From Stutzerimonas stutzeri (GTDB lineage: Bacteria > Pseudomonadota > Gammaproteobacteria > Pseudomonadales > Pseudomonadaceae), in assembly GCF_002890915.1 (NCBI RefSeq), contig NZ_POUT01000002.1, forward strand, positions 558,001 to 622,000: a stretch of DNA of 64,000 nt, given 5' to 3'. Below are positions 22,326-32,176 of this stretch, piece after piece. Each line of letters opens with the position of its first letter. The first letter of the stretch is position 1. The position numbers and the translations under genes are program-made. The notes below the pieces were generated by a model. It was not told the origin of the DNA. It worked only from the letters and a program-made list of their open reading frames with translations, and made no database searches.

Positions 22326-22919
22326 ATGTCCCGTACCCGCTGCCCACGTTGCCAGCGCCCCTTGCAGCACTGCCTGTGTGCGCTGATCCCGGCGCTCGAT
22401 AGCCGGACGCGGCTACTGATCCTGCAGCACCGCAGCGAAGCGGGGCATGCGCTGAATACCGCACGGTTGGCCGCGCTGGGTCTGCGCAATGCGCAGCTGC
22501 AGATTGGAGAGCGCTTCGCCGCAGAGCCTGACGATGGCCGGCAAAGCTACCTGCTGTTCCCGGGCGATGACGCCATTGCGCTGACGAGCCTTGCCGACAG
22601 CAGCGAGCCGTTGCGCCTGATCGTGCCCGATGGCACCTGGCGCAAGGCGCGCAAGCTTCTGCACGTCAACCCGTGGCTGGCGAGTCTGCCGCGTGTGGCG
22701 TTGCCGCAAGGGCTGAGCTCCCGCTACCGGCTGCGCAAGGCGCCGATGGCGGGGGCTCTGTCGACCCTGGAGGCGATCGTGGCGGCGTTGAATATTCTCG
22801 AAGGCCCCGGTGGGCGCTTCGAGGAGCTGCTTCGTCCGTTCGATGCGCTGATCGACGGGCAGATCGAGGCGATGGGCGTGGAGACCTACGAGCGCAACCA
22901 CGCCGGTACGCAGTCCTAG
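22326..22919 (+). CDS. DTW-domain tRNA-uridine aminocarboxypropyltransferase (TapT/YfiP-like)
   Basis: 197-aa enzyme of the DTW family, which adds the acp group to uridine in tRNA using SAM. The N-terminal Cys cluster CPRCQRPLQHCLCALIP is typical, and the name-giving motif appears as DGTW (VPDGTWRKARKLL). The Ser/Arg-rich RYRLRKAP and a C-terminal helical stretch also match. ATG 22326 follows GAGGTGAGAACC. Its stop overlaps the lapC stop by four bases, tail to tail. Confidence 0.9.
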   Translation: MSRTRCPRCQRPLQHCLCALIPALDSRTRLLILQHRSEAGHALNTARLAALGLRNAQLQIGERFAAEPDDGRQSYLLFPGDDAIALTSLADSSEPLRLIVPDGTWRKARKLLHVNPWLASLPRVALPQGLSSRYRLRKAPMAGALSTLEAIVAALNILEGPGGRFEELLRPFDALIDGQIEAMGVETYERNHAGTQS

Positions 22920-24268
22920 CGTTCGCGCAACGCCTCGTGCCGGGCTTTGAGGATGGGTTTGAGCATGTAGTCCAGTACGCTCTTCTCCCCGGTGATGATG
23001 TCGACGGTGGCGACCATTCCCGGGATGATCACCAGCGGATGCTCGGGGGGTCCCAGGTAGTTCTTTTCCGTGCGGACCTGTATCAGGTAGAAGCTGCGGC
23101 CGTCCTTGTCGGTGATGGTGTCGGCGCTGATCAGTTCCAGGTTGGCCTTCAGGCCGCCGTAGATGGTGTAGTCGTAGGCGGAGAATTTCACCATCGCCTT
23201 TTGCCCGGGATGCAGGAAGGCGATGTCCTGTGGCCGCACCTTCGCCTCGATCAGCAGGCTGTCCTCCAGCGGCACGATCTCCAGCAGGTCGCTGCCGGGC
23301 TGCACCACGCCACCGATGGTGTTGACCCGTAGCTGTTTGATCACCCCATGCACCGGTGACTGGACCGTCGTGCGGCTTACCCGGTCCTCGATGGCGACAC
23401 TGCTGGCGGTGATCTTCTGCAACAGGGTGCGGGCGGCATTGAGTTCCTTGAAAGCGTCGGCGCGGAACGCCAGCTCCGATTGCTCGATCCGGCTCTGGAT
23501 CTCGCTGGCTGCCGCCTCCGCCCGAGGCAGGGCAAGGGTGGTGGCATCGAGCGCACCGCGTACATCCACCATGCTGCGCCGCAGGCGCAGGATTTCGACC
23601 TGTGAAATCGCGCCGGTGGTCACCAGCGGGCTCGACATGTTCAGCTCCTGCTGGATGAGCGACAGGCTGGAACGATACTGCTGCTGTTTGGAGCGGAATT
23701 CGGCGACTTCCTGCCGTTTCTGCGTCAGCTGCTCGCCCAGGACCCGCTGCTCGCTCTGCAGGCGCTGCTGGCGCGACTCGTAGAGGGCGCGTTCGTCATC
23801 GGCCAGTTGCGGCGCGTTGCGAACGATTTCCTCGGGCAAGGCCAGCGGCCGGCCTTCCGCCTCGGCTGCCAGGCGTTCGACCCGTGCCAGCAGCGACAAC
23901 CGCTCGACCTCGGTTTCTTCCTGGTTGGAAAGAAAACGCGTGTTGTCCAGGCGCAGCAGGGTATCCCCCTTGTTCACCACCTGGCCCTCGCGGACGAAGA
24001 TCTGCGCGACGATGCCGCCTTCCAGGTTCTGGACCGTCTGGATCTTGCTGGAAGGGATCGCCTTGCCTTCGCCGGTAGTGACCTCCTCGAGCACGGCGTA
24101 GTTGGCCCATACCAGGATCGCCCCCAGCAGCAGGGCGGTCAGCCAGACGGTCAGGCGGGCCAGCCAGGGCGAATCCTCGAGGATCGCGCCCTGGATCTCG
24201 GGCATGTACTCGGTGTCCTGCCGGCTGCGGCCGGTCTTGCCGAAAAAGATCCAGGGCACATGCATCAT
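22916..24268 (-). CDS. lapC: LapC, type I secretion membrane-fusion (HlyD-family) protein
   Basis: 450-aa periplasmic adaptor that links the ABC transporter LapB to the outer-membrane channel LapE for adhesin export. It has a short cytoplasmic N-terminus, one membrane helix (about 37-57), a lipoyl/barrel-sandwich part (KAIPSSKIQTVQNLEGGIV), a long coiled coil (about 105-310), and the HlyD C-terminal part with SPVHGVIKQL and IIPGMVATVDIITG. It is the last gene of the lapE-lapB-lapC unit, and the gap to lapB is 64 bases. Assignment to Lap rather than another type I system rests on the adhesin and lapD/lapG neighbours. Confidence 0.93.
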   Translation of the reverse strand: MMHVPWIFFGKTGRSRQDTEYMPEIQGAILEDSPWLARLTVWLTALLLGAILVWANYAVLEEVTTGEGKAIPSSKIQTVQNLEGGIVAQIFVREGQVVNKGDTLLRLDNTRFLSNQEETEVERLSLLARVERLAAEAEGRPLALPEEIVRNAPQLADDERALYESRQQRLQSEQRVLGEQLTQKRQEVAEFRSKQQQYRSSLSLIQQELNMSSPLVTTGAISQVEILRLRRSMVDVRGALDATTLALPRAEAAASEIQSRIEQSELAFRADAFKELNAARTLLQKITASSVAIEDRVSRTTVQSPVHGVIKQLRVNTIGGVVQPGSDLLEIVPLEDSLLIEAKVRPQDIAFLHPGQKAMVKFSAYDYTIYGGLKANLELISADTITDKDGRSFYLIQVRTEKNYLGPPEHPLVIIPGMVATVDIITGEKSVLDYMLKPILKARHEALRER

Positions 24269-24332
24269 TGCCAGACTCCGGAATGGGCGGCGGCTACAGG
24301 CGCCGCCCCGCGATATGTCATGCCGGTATCTC

Positions 24333-26492
24333 TCATACCGATGCCGGTCCTACGTGGCCCTTGCGCAATGCCTCGATGACCGCAGCCTTGGGGCCGTCGG
24401 CGACGACCCGGCCGTTGTCCAGCACGATCAGCCGCTCCACCAGGCTGAGCATCGACATGCGATGGGTAATCAGCAGCATCGTCTTGCCCTGGGACCAGCC
24501 CTGCAGGTGGTGGCGCAGCGCATCTTCGCTGCTGTTGTCCATGGCGCTGGTGGGCTCGTCGAGCAGCAGGATGGGCGGGTCGAGCAGCAGGGCGCGGGCC
24601 ATGAGCACAAGCTGCCGCTGGCCGCCGGATAGCAGCTGGCCGCGTTCGCCTACTGGACGATCGAAGCCGAGCGGATGCTGGCGCGCCAGCTCGTGGGCGC
24701 CTGTGAGCTGGGCGACTTCGAGCATGCGCTCGTCGCTGACGTAGCGTGCGCCCAGGGTCATGTTGTCGCGCAGGCTGCCCGCCAGCAGCGGCATGTCGTG
24801 GGAGACGTAGCCGATCTGGCTGCGCAGGTCGGCGACGTCGATCTGCCGCAGATCCAGGCCATCCAGCAGGATCTGTCCTTCGTCCGGCGTGTAAAGCCCC
24901 ATGATCAGGCGCGCCAGGGTGCTCTTGCCGGAGCCACTGCGGCCGATGATGCCGACACGCTCCCCGGGGGCGATGCGCAGGCTGATGTTGCGCAGCGACG
25001 GGCTGGCCAGTCCGGGATAGCTGAACGTCAGCTGATGCAGGTCCAGCGCGCCGTGTAGGTGGGTGCGCTCCAGCGGCCGCTGCTGCTCCTGGCGCTCCTG
25101 GGGCAGGGCCATCAGCGCGTCCGTGCTTTTCATCGTCAGCCGTGCCTGCTGCAGGCGGGTGATCAGGCTGGCGATCTGGCCCAGCGGCGACAGTACGCGG
25201 CTGCCGAGCATGTAGCAGGCCACCAGGGCGCCGACGCTGAGATCGCCGGCGATGATGCTGTAGACGCCGCCGACGATGGTCGCCATGCCGGCGAACTGCT
25301 GCAGGAACAGCGTGCCGTTCATGGCGATCGCCGAGAGCATCCGGGCGTGGCTGTCCAGGCGGGTGAGCGCGCCGTGGGTTTTCTCCCAGCGATGCTGGCG
25401 CTCGCTTTCGCCGCCGCAGGCCTTGAGCGTCTCCAGGCCGCCCAGCGTTTCCACCAGCAGGGCCTGGCGCTCGGCCGCGAGGGCCAGGCTCTTCTGCACC
25501 GTGTCCCGCAGGCGTGTCTGGATGATGAAGGCGAACAGCGCGGTAATGGGAAATGCCAGTAGCGGGATCACCACCAGCCAGCCGCCGATCAGGCCGATGA
25601 CCAGGATGATCAGCAGGGCGAAGGGCAGGTCGATCAGGCTGGTCAGGGTTACCGCCGTGAGAAAGTCCCGCAGGCCCTGGAAGTCGTGGATGCTTTGCGC
25701 GAAGCCGCCGATGGTCGCCGGCCGGGCCTTCATCGTCATGCCGGTGATGCGTTCGAACAGCGTGGCCGAGAGCACCACGTCGGTCTTCTTGCCGGCCGTA
25801 TCCAGCAGATGTGCGCGCAGTACGCGCAACAGCAGCTCGAAGGACGTGCCGATGAACAGGCCGATGGCCAGTACCCAGAGCGTGGCAGTGGCCTGGTTGG
25901 GAACCACGCGGTCATAGGTCTGCATGACGAACAGCGGGACCATCAGCCCCAGGGTGTTGACCAGCAAGGTCGCGACCATGGCGTCGGCATACAGCCAGCG
26001 CGACAGCTTGAGCGTGTCGCGAAACCAGGCATGCACCCTGGGCAGCAGCGGGTTGCGGGTTTCCTCCAGTTCGTGGCGGGGGCGGGCGAAGAACGCCTCG
26101 CCGCTGTAATCCTCCGCCAGGACGTCGCCGGCCACCCATTGTTCGCCGCCTTCCGCTTCGCTCGGCAGAATCAGGGCCCGGTTGTCGTCGCCCCATCGTG
26201 CCAGCACGGCACTGCGGCCGTTCTTGAGCAAAAGCAGGACCGGCAGGTTGAGCGGGGAGATTGCCGCCAGCTTGCGTTTGATCACCCGCCCCTGCAGTCC
26301 GGCGCGGGCGGCCGCGCGGGGGAGCAGGGGGGCGCTCAGGCGCTGATCGGGCATCGGCAGGCCTGCGCTCAGGCTGGCACGGCTGGCAACGCAGCCGTGC
26401 TGTTTGCACAGGATCAGCAGCCCGTCGAGCAACGGATCGTCGTGGCTGAGCCGCGGATCGCTCGACGGGGCTACCCGTTCCATGGTCGTCAA
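24333..26492 (-). CDS. lapB: LapB, type I secretion ABC transporter
   Basis: 719-aa inner-membrane ABC exporter for the large adhesin. It begins with a C39-like domain (about 18-150) that lacks a catalytic Cys-His pair in the usual context, as in chaperone-type (CLD) domains. Six membrane helices follow (about 165-460), then the ATPase with Walker A GRSGSGKST, signature LLSGGQRQL, and Walker B PPILLLDEPTSAMD. The start is a TTG with AGGAGG at ideal spacing (8 bases); an ATG three codons later is too far from it. It is part of lapE-lapB-lapC. Confidence 0.94.
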   Translation of the reverse strand: MTTMERVAPSSDPRLSHDDPLLDGLLILCKQHGCVASRASLSAGLPMPDQRLSAPLLPRAAARAGLQGRVIKRKLAAISPLNLPVLLLLKNGRSAVLARWGDDNRALILPSEAEGGEQWVAGDVLAEDYSGEAFFARPRHELEETRNPLLPRVHAWFRDTLKLSRWLYADAMVATLLVNTLGLMVPLFVMQTYDRVVPNQATATLWVLAIGLFIGTSFELLLRVLRAHLLDTAGKKTDVVLSATLFERITGMTMKARPATIGGFAQSIHDFQGLRDFLTAVTLTSLIDLPFALLIILVIGLIGGWLVVIPLLAFPITALFAFIIQTRLRDTVQKSLALAAERQALLVETLGGLETLKACGGESERQHRWEKTHGALTRLDSHARMLSAIAMNGTLFLQQFAGMATIVGGVYSIIAGDLSVGALVACYMLGSRVLSPLGQIASLITRLQQARLTMKSTDALMALPQERQEQQRPLERTHLHGALDLHQLTFSYPGLASPSLRNISLRIAPGERVGIIGRSGSGKSTLARLIMGLYTPDEGQILLDGLDLRQIDVADLRSQIGYVSHDMPLLAGSLRDNMTLGARYVSDERMLEVAQLTGAHELARQHPLGFDRPVGERGQLLSGGQRQLVLMARALLLDPPILLLDEPTSAMDNSSEDALRHHLQGWSQGKTMLLITHRMSMLSLVERLIVLDNGRVVADGPKAAVIEALRKGHVGPASV

Positions 26493-26514
26493 GTCGGCGG
26501 CCTCCTGTGCGGGG

Positions 26515-27870
26515 CTATCGCAGTTCCGGCAAACGGGCCTCGCTCCTCACTTCGGAAAGAGCAGTGGCTTCAATGGGGACCACGATGTTCTTGGTGCGCG
26601 CCAGATCGCCCATCGCCGCGACCACGCGGTACATCGAGTATTCCTCGGTGTAGCGCACGTCGGTGTAGCGTCGGTTGGCGGTGAACAGCTCGTTCTCGCT
26701 GTCCAGCAGGTCGAGCAGGGTGCGTTGGCCCAGGCCGAACTGCTGCTGATAGGCCTCGCGCACGTTGCGGGTGTAATCGGCATATTCCCGGGCTTTGGGC
26801 GTCTGCAGGCGGGCGTTCTCCATGGCGTTCCAGGCCAGCGAGAGGTTCTCGTTGAGCTGGCGCAGGGCATTGTTGCGGATGTCCATCGCCTGGTTTATCT
26901 GGTGCGCTGCGCCACGCAGGCGGGCGGTGTCGCGGTTGCCGTTGAACAGGTTGTAGTTCATCACCACCGCGGCGCGCCAGGTGTTGTAGTGCCCCTCCTG
27001 GCCACCCACGTCGTCGTTCGCGCCGCTGGCCAGCTCGACGTCGAAGCGTGGGTAGAACGGCGACTTGGCGATTTCGTACTGCTTCTCCGCCGCGTGGACA
27101 TCCGCCTGGGCCGATTTCAGGTACGGGTTGTTTTCCACCACGCGCTGCCGTGCCTCGAGAACGTCGGCCGGCAATTCACCCCGCAGCGAAACCGGTGCCT
27201 CCAGCTCGTCGGGAATACGGCCGACGACGCTGATGAAGTTCGCTTCGGCATCGGCCAGGTTCACCTGTTCGGTATACAGGTTGTTCTCCGCCAGGGCGCG
27301 GCGGGCCTCGGACTGATCGACATCGGCACTGCTGCCGACGCCACGCTGGCGACGCAAGCCGATCTGATCGTTGATGCGCAGGTGTGCCTGCAGATTGTTC
27401 TCCGCCAGGGCCACCATCTCGCGCCGCTTCAATACTTCCAGATAGACCTGGACGGTGCGCAGCGCCAGGCTTTCGGTCGTGCCCAGAACCTGGTAGGCCC
27501 GCGCATTCACGACGGCCTCGGTGCGGTCCACTTCGTTCGGCGTATTGAAACCGTCGAACAGCATCTGCCGCAGACGCACCTCGGCATCGCGTGCATTGAG
27601 GGTTTCGGTGTTGTGGTCGCCCAGGGCACGGGTGGTCGGGCTGTCGGTGTGCTCGCGTCCATAGGCAAGCAGCAGGTCCACGGTGGGTAGATAGCCACCC
27701 TTGGCCATCTTGGCCTGTTCATCGGCCGTCAGTCGGCTGTTGATGTCGGCGCGCAATTCCGGGTGGTTGTTCAGGGTGCTCTGAATCGCTTCGGTGAGAT
27801 TCATCGCCTGTGCCTGAGAGCAAGCCATGGCCATCAGCATTGCACTCCAGAGAGGGGTCAGTTTGCGCAT
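26515..27870 (-). CDS. lapE: LapE, TolC-like outer-membrane channel of the Lap type I system
   Basis: 451-aa outer membrane efflux protein. It has a signal peptide (cleavage probably after AQA at about 20-22), then two tandem TolC-type repeats of long helices and strands; ALAENNLQAHLRINDQ and a second copy near QFGLGQRTLLDLLDSENELF are typical of TolC. The gene is the first of the leftward lap secretion unit, with lapB 22 bases downstream. The start follows AGGGACCC. The divergent AT-rich region carries its promoter. Confidence 0.93.
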   Translation of the reverse strand: MRKLTPLWSAMLMAMACSQAQAMNLTEAIQSTLNNHPELRADINSRLTADEQAKMAKGGYLPTVDLLLAYGREHTDSPTTRALGDHNTETLNARDAEVRLRQMLFDGFNTPNEVDRTEAVVNARAYQVLGTTESLALRTVQVYLEVLKRREMVALAENNLQAHLRINDQIGLRRQRGVGSSADVDQSEARRALAENNLYTEQVNLADAEANFISVVGRIPDELEAPVSLRGELPADVLEARQRVVENNPYLKSAQADVHAAEKQYEIAKSPFYPRFDVELASGANDDVGGQEGHYNTWRAAVVMNYNLFNGNRDTARLRGAAHQINQAMDIRNNALRQLNENLSLAWNAMENARLQTPKAREYADYTRNVREAYQQQFGLGQRTLLDLLDSENELFTANRRYTDVRYTEEYSMYRVVAAMGDLARTKNIVVPIEATALSEVRSEARLPELR

Positions 27871-28299
27871 TTTGGGTCCCTGCTTGTCAGTGTGACTGGA
27901 TAGCTATCTATTGATAAAACTAATCAAATGAAGGCTGTGCATGGATTAATTGTTTGCTTGTATTTAGCGAGTATAGGAGCAAGTTTTTCTCGTCGCCTAT
28001 GCGAAAAGAGAGTAAGGCTATATGCCTTCATAGCGACTTGCTATTACATCCCAGGCTGCGTGGCACGGGGTTTTTATTGATTTTGATCAGTGACTGAAAT
28101 TTTTTATGAAGTACGTTTTGCTTGTAGAAAAGAGTGCTAATTTGAAATTGATCGAATGCTCGCCAATGGAGCGGAGCCGGCCTTTTTTATTAGTCTTTTG
28201 ATAGTTAAAAACTATTTACTGGCTACTAAATGAAGCAAAACGCCATCAGCGACAACGGCTGCACGGCCTTGCCGCACTGCAGGCGATTCGGAGGATGAA
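27871..28299. promoter_or_regulatory. AT-rich divergent control region between lapE and lapA
   Basis: 429 bases with no gene, clearly richer in A and T than the genes on both sides, especially from 27897 to 28230. It must hold the promoters for lapE (leftward) and lapA (rightward). At the right end GGAGG at 28290-28294 lies five bases before the lapA ATG. A short dyad GTCA-GTG-TGAC is at 27886-27896. I cannot assign promoters or a FleQ site with confidence; FleQ control of lap genes is known in other pseudomonads. Confidence 0.7.
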
Positions 28300-31200
28300 A
28301 TGGCTAAGTTGATCGGAACTGTCAGGCAGGTAGTTGGCGAGGCATTCGTGGTGGGCGACGATGGCGTTCGCCGCCTTCTCATCGAAGGGGATCGTGTCTA
28401 TGCCGGTGAGCGGGTCATCACCGCTGGTGGCGCGATAGATATCGACCTCGTACAGGGTGGCGACCTGGCCATCGGGCGAGGATCGGAATTAGCGCTGACC
28501 GAGCAGTTGCTGGGCGATGCGCATGGCCCTGCCGTTGCGACGGCGCCGTCTGCGGTGGACCTGGCCGAAGTCGAGGCACTGCAGCAAGCCATTGCGGCGG
28601 GTGAAGACCCCACCCAGGCAGCACCGGCTACCGCTGCCGGCCCGGCCGCCGGCGGAGCGGGTGGCGCCGGAGGGGGGAACTCCTTCGTCTTGCTCAACGA
28701 GGTGGGGGGCGTGATCGATCCGGCGATCGGCTTTGCGACGCAAGGGCTTGGCGCCGTACCGGAATATCCCGGTCTGGTGACCGATGCGCTGCTCCAGGAT
28801 GAGCAACCGGTGAACGGAGTGCCGACGGCAATCGACGATGCTGCCGCTCTGGATGAAGATACTCCGAGCGTGGCGGGTAACGTTCTGAGCAACGATCTTC
28901 CCGGACCGGATGGCGGTATTTCGGTCGTTACCGTAGGCACTCAGCAAGGTGTCTATGGTCAGTTGATCCTCTCCGCCGACGGCACTTTCAGCTACGTGCT
29001 GAACACCGGCCTACCGGCGGTGCAGGGCCTGGACAGCGGTGAAAGCCTGAGCGAGACCTTCAGCTACACCCTGCAGGACGCCGACGGCGATCCGTCGACG
29101 GCGCAGATCACCATCACCATCCACGGCAGCAACGACGCGCCGACCCTGGCCGTGGTGGGCGCGACCGTATACGAAGCGGGCCTGCCGGCTGGCTCGGACG
29201 CCGCGGCCAGCAGCGAATACGCCAGCGGCAGCTTCACCGTCGGCGACGTGGACGGCTTGGACGACATCCAGAGCGTGACCATCAACGGCGTGACGGTGGC
29301 CATCGGCAGCCTGGTCGGCAGCGACTTCGCCGGCGCCCACGGCACCCTGAGCGTGACCGGCTACGACGCGGCCACGGGCGTGGCGAGCTACCAGTACCAG
29401 CTGACCAGCCCGACCACCGACGTGGCCGACGCGCTGGAGAGCGACACCTTCGCCGTCAGCGTCTCGGACGGCACGGCCTCGGCCTCGGGCGACCTGGTCA
29501 TCACCATCGTCGACGACGTCCCGAGCGCGCAGGACGACAGCTTCGACCTGAGCGAAGACAGCGCCTCGGCCAGCGGTAACGTGCTGGACAACGACACCGT
29601 CGGCGCCGACGTGGCGGGCAGCGTCAGCAACCCGGGCGCGCAGGACGGCAACTACGGCACCCTGACGCTCAATGCCGACGGCACTTTCAGCTACGAGCTG
29701 AACACCGGCCTGCCGTCGGTGCAGGGCCTGGACAGCGGTGAAAGCCTGAGCGAGACCTTCAGCTACACCCTGCAGGACGCCGACGGCGACCCGTCGACGG
29801 CGCAGATCACCATCACCATCCACGGCAGCAACGACGCGCCGACCCTGGCCGTGGTGGGCGCGACCGTATACGAAGCGGGCCTGCCGGCTGGCTCGGACGC
29901 CGCGGCCAGCAGCGAATACGCCAGCGGCAGCTTCACCGTCGGCGACGTGGACGGCTTGGACGACATCCAGAGCGTGACCATCAACGGCGTGACGGTGGCC
30001 ATCGGCAGCCTGGTCGGCAGCGACTTCGCCGGCGCCCACGGCACCCTGAGCGTGACCGGCTACGACGCGGCCACGGGCGTGGCGAGCTACCAGTACCAGC
30101 TGACCAGCCCGACCACCGACGTGGCCGACGCGCTGGAGAGCGACACCTTCGCCGTCAGCGTCTCGGACGGCACGGCCTCGGCCTCGGCGAGCCTGGTCAT
30201 CGGGGTGGTCGATGATGTCCCGACGCTGGGCAGCTTCATCAACGCGGTAATCTCCAACGAGATCGGCTCGGTGAACGGTACGTTCTCGGTCGTGCCGGGA
30301 GCGGATGGGCTGAGTGGGTTCGAGATCACCGGGCCCGAGCTGAATGGCGTCACCTATCAAACGACCGACAACTTCGACGGCAGCACCTTCGTCAGTACGA
30401 CGCTGACCGCGCTGACAGCGACCAACGACCCGGTGTTTACATTGACGGTGAGTGCCGATGGCACCTACAGCTTCAACCTGATCGCTCCTGAAGCCGGCTA
30501 CACGCAAGCCATCGATTTTTCCAGCCTGGAGCCGGGCGCACCGGTTTCCGTCATAAGCAGCCCCGATCACGGCTGGACATTCGACGGTCTGAAATTTACC
30601 GGGACTTCTCCCACCGATTTCACGAACCCGAACAGCGGTAGCGGCTCGAACAGCGATCTGCTCAATGTGTCGGGGAATGGGTTCGGGCTGGGCAGTGCGC
30701 AATCGGTCCCGGACAACGGTGGTTTCCTCTATACCCAGGACGGCGGCGCCGACAGCCTGCGGTTCTATGCCGATGTTTCGTCCAACGTCGAAGGCAAGGG
30801 CACCGTCTACATAACCTGGGCTGCGTATGGAGGCACCGTTGGCGGTACGCCTCTGGCCGTCAGTTCGCAGAGCATCGCCTTGACCGCGGATGGCTGGGTT
30901 GTGATCGATCCCGGTATCTCGTTCGAGAACCTCGTCGTGCGCGTCGATGTGGAGGGCAGCTCCAGCGGCGGCATCCGGGTGCAGGATTTCTCCTATACGC
31001 GAGAAGTTCTTCCGGACGACCAGAGCCTGTCGTTCGCCGTCGTCGCACAGGACGGCGATGGCGACCTCAGCAATACGGTTTCACTCGACGTGCAGATCAC
31101 GGCCGCCAACTCGGCAGGAACGTTCGTGCTTGATGGTTCGCTGGGCGACGATGTGATCGCAGCCAGCAGCGCGATTGACGTGATCGACGGCAAAGCCGGC

Positions 31201-32115
31201 TTCGATATCGTCGACTACAGCGACGCGACTGCCGATATCCAGGCCAGCCTGGCTGCCGGAACGGGCATGCTGGGCGCGGCGGGGGATAGCTATGCCGGCA
31301 TCGAGGGCCTCATCGGTGGCGCCGGCGATGACTACCTGGTCGGCGATGAGTCCGACAATTACCTGGCCGGCAACATGGGGAGCGACCAGCTTGTCGGCGG
31401 GGGAGGAAACGATACGCTGATCGGTGGCGCCGGAGACGATTACCTTTATGGCGAGGCGGGTGACGACGTGCTGGTGGGCGGCGCGGGTGCCGATGTGCTC
31501 GATGGTGGTAGTGGCATCGATACGGTGGATTACCATAGCGATACTGCCGGTATCACGGTCAACCTGCAGACCGGCAGCGGAAGTGGTGGCGAGGCGCAGG
31601 GCGATGTGCTCTCGGGTATCGAGAATGTCCTGGGCGGCGCAGGCGATGACAGTCTGGTCGGCGATGAATCCGACAATTACCTCGACGGTGGTGCCGGCAA
31701 CGACATGCTGTTCGGTGGCGAAGGCGATGACGTCCTCGTCGGCGGGCTGGGCGACGACATGCTGACTGGGGGTGCCGGTCGTGACAGCTTTGTCTGGCGC
31801 CTCGGCGACGAGGGGGGCGCCGACACGATCACCGACTTCCATATCGACCCCGACGGGGCCGGCTCGGATGTCATCGATCTCTCGCAACTGCTCGTCGGCG
31901 TGAGCGAGGACGCCGCGACGCTGGGCGACTATCTGGACTTCGCCTTTGGCGGGGACTCGACGACCATCTCGGTGAGCCTGACTCCGGGCGGTGCGCCGGT
32001 TCAGGACATCACCCTCAGCGGCGTGGACCTGAGCGCGTTCTATGGCACGGACAACGTCGCCGATGTCATCGACAACCTGATCGACGACGGAGCGCTGAAG
32101 GTCGACAACGGCTGA
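28300..32115 (+). CDS. lapA: LapA-type large adhesin with retention module and RTX repeats
   Basis: 1271-aa cell-surface adhesin exported by LapE-LapB-LapC. In order: an N-terminal retention module (about 1-105, beginning [15 protein letters not shown]), a LapG cleavage site TAAG at 111-114 followed by a Gly/Ala-rich hinge, a first VCBS-like unit (about 170-225), two nearly identical 233-residue-spaced units (226-396 and 459-629), a unique part (about 640-950), eight or more RTX nonapeptides of the GGxGxDxLx type (about 1003-1165) that bind Ca2+, and an uncharged/acidic C-terminal secretion region. Known LapA proteins are several times longer. The start has GGAGG. Function as an adhesin is inferred from architecture and neighbours. 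Confidence 0.9.
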   Translation: MAKLIGTVRQVVGEAFVVGDDGVRRLLIEGDRVYAGERVITAGGAIDIDLVQGGDLAIGRGSELALTEQLLGDAHGPAVATAPSAVDLAEVEALQQAIAAGEDPTQAAPATAAGPAAGGAGGAGGGNSFVLLNEVGGVIDPAIGFATQGLGAVPEYPGLVTDALLQDEQPVNGVPTAIDDAAALDEDTPSVAGNVLSNDLPGPDGGISVVTVGTQQGVYGQLILSADGTFSYVLNTGLPAVQGLDSGESLSETFSYTLQDADGDPSTAQITITIHGSNDAPTLAVVGATVYEAGLPAGSDAAASSEYASGSFTVGDVDGLDDIQSVTINGVTVAIGSLVGSDFAGAHGTLSVTGYDAATGVASYQYQLTSPTTDVADALESDTFAVSVSDGTASASGDLVITIVDDVPSAQDDSFDLSEDSASASGNVLDNDTVGADVAGSVSNPGAQDGNYGTLTLNADGTFSYELNTGLPSVQGLDSGESLSETFSYTLQDADGDPSTAQITITIHGSNDAPTLAVVGATVYEAGLPAGSDAAASSEYASGSFTVGDVDGLDDIQSVTINGVTVAIGSLVGSDFAGAHGTLSVTGYDAATGVASYQYQLTSPTTDVADALESDTFAVSVSDGTASASASLVIGVVDDVPTLGSFINAVISNEIGSVNGTFSVVPGADGLSGFEITGPELNGVTYQTTDNFDGSTFVSTTLTALTATNDPVFTLTVSADGTYSFNLIAPEAGYTQAIDFSSLEPGAPVSVISSPDHGWTFDGLKFTGTSPTDFTNPNSGSGSNSDLLNVSGNGFGLGSAQSVPDNGGFLYTQDGGADSLRFYADVSSNVEGKGTVYITWAAYGGTVGGTPLAVSSQSIALTADGWVVIDPGISFENLVVRVDVEGSSSGGIRVQDFSYTREVLPDDQSLSFAVVAQDGDGDLSNTVSLDVQITAANSAGTFVLDGSLGDDVIAASSAIDVIDGKAGFDIVDYSDATADIQASLAAGTGMLGAAGDSYAGIEGLIGGAGDDYLVGDESDNYLAGNMGSDQLVGGGGNDTLIGGAGDDYLYGEAGDDVLVGGAGADVLDGGSGIDTVDYHSDTAGITVNLQTGSGSGGEAQGDVLSGIENVLGGAGDDSLVGDESDNYLDGGAGNDMLFGGEGDDVLVGGLGDDMLTGGAGRDSFVWRLGDEGGADTITDFHIDPDGAGSDVIDLSQLLVGVSEDAATLGDYLDFAFGGDSTTISVSLTPGGAPVQDITLSGVDLSAFYGTDNVADVIDNLIDDGALKVDNG
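28630..28641 (+). other. LapG cleavage site codons (TAAG) in the adhesin
   Basis: Codons for Thr-Ala-Ala-Gly, residues 111-114 of the adhesin. In P. fluorescens LapA the periplasmic protease LapG cuts between the two Ala of this motif and releases the adhesin. The motif is immediately followed by a flexible Gly/Ala stretch, which fits an exposed site. Confidence 0.8.
28975..29488 (+). repeat. Adhesin internal repeat, copy 1
   Basis: 514 bases that recur at 29674-30187, offset 699 bases (233 codons). I count four mismatches, all in the first part; from 29092 to 29488 (397 bases) the two copies are identical. The unit codes for a VCBS/cadherin-like segment with the features [13 protein letters not shown] and [13 protein letters not shown]. 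Confidence 0.95.
29674..30187 (+). repeat. Adhesin internal repeat, copy 2
   Basis: Second copy of the adhesin repeat. It ends where copy 1 goes on to a different linker: copy 1 is followed by [12 protein letters not shown] and copy 2 by [12 protein letters not shown]. Such identity at the DNA level implies recent duplication or gene conversion. Confidence 0.95.
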
Positions 32116-32130
32116 TCTCGCCCGGTGGCT

Positions 32131-32165
32131 GGCCCGCTGCCCATGACGGGTAGCGGGCCTTTTTG
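32131..32165 (+). terminator. Rho-independent terminator after lapA
   Basis: A strong stem with arms GGCCCGCTGCCC and GGGTAGCGGGCC (one G-T pair), a five-base loop and a run of five T. It lies 15 bases after the lapA stop and just before the 113-aa gene. Readthrough may still feed that gene, because no separate promoter is obvious. Confidence 0.9.
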
Positions 32166-32176
32166 CGGAGAAGGAT

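Noticed and set aside
27886..27904. Possible Vfr/CRP site (TGTGA) upstream of lapE
   Set aside because: Only one half-site; the second half does not match TCACA.
28975..30187. Repeats as a CRISPR array
   Set aside because: Only two long coding copies, no short spacers, no cas genes.
29011..30702. Reverse open frame with internal repeats inside the adhesin
   Set aside because: The repeats are those of the adhesin DNA read backwards; no start signal.
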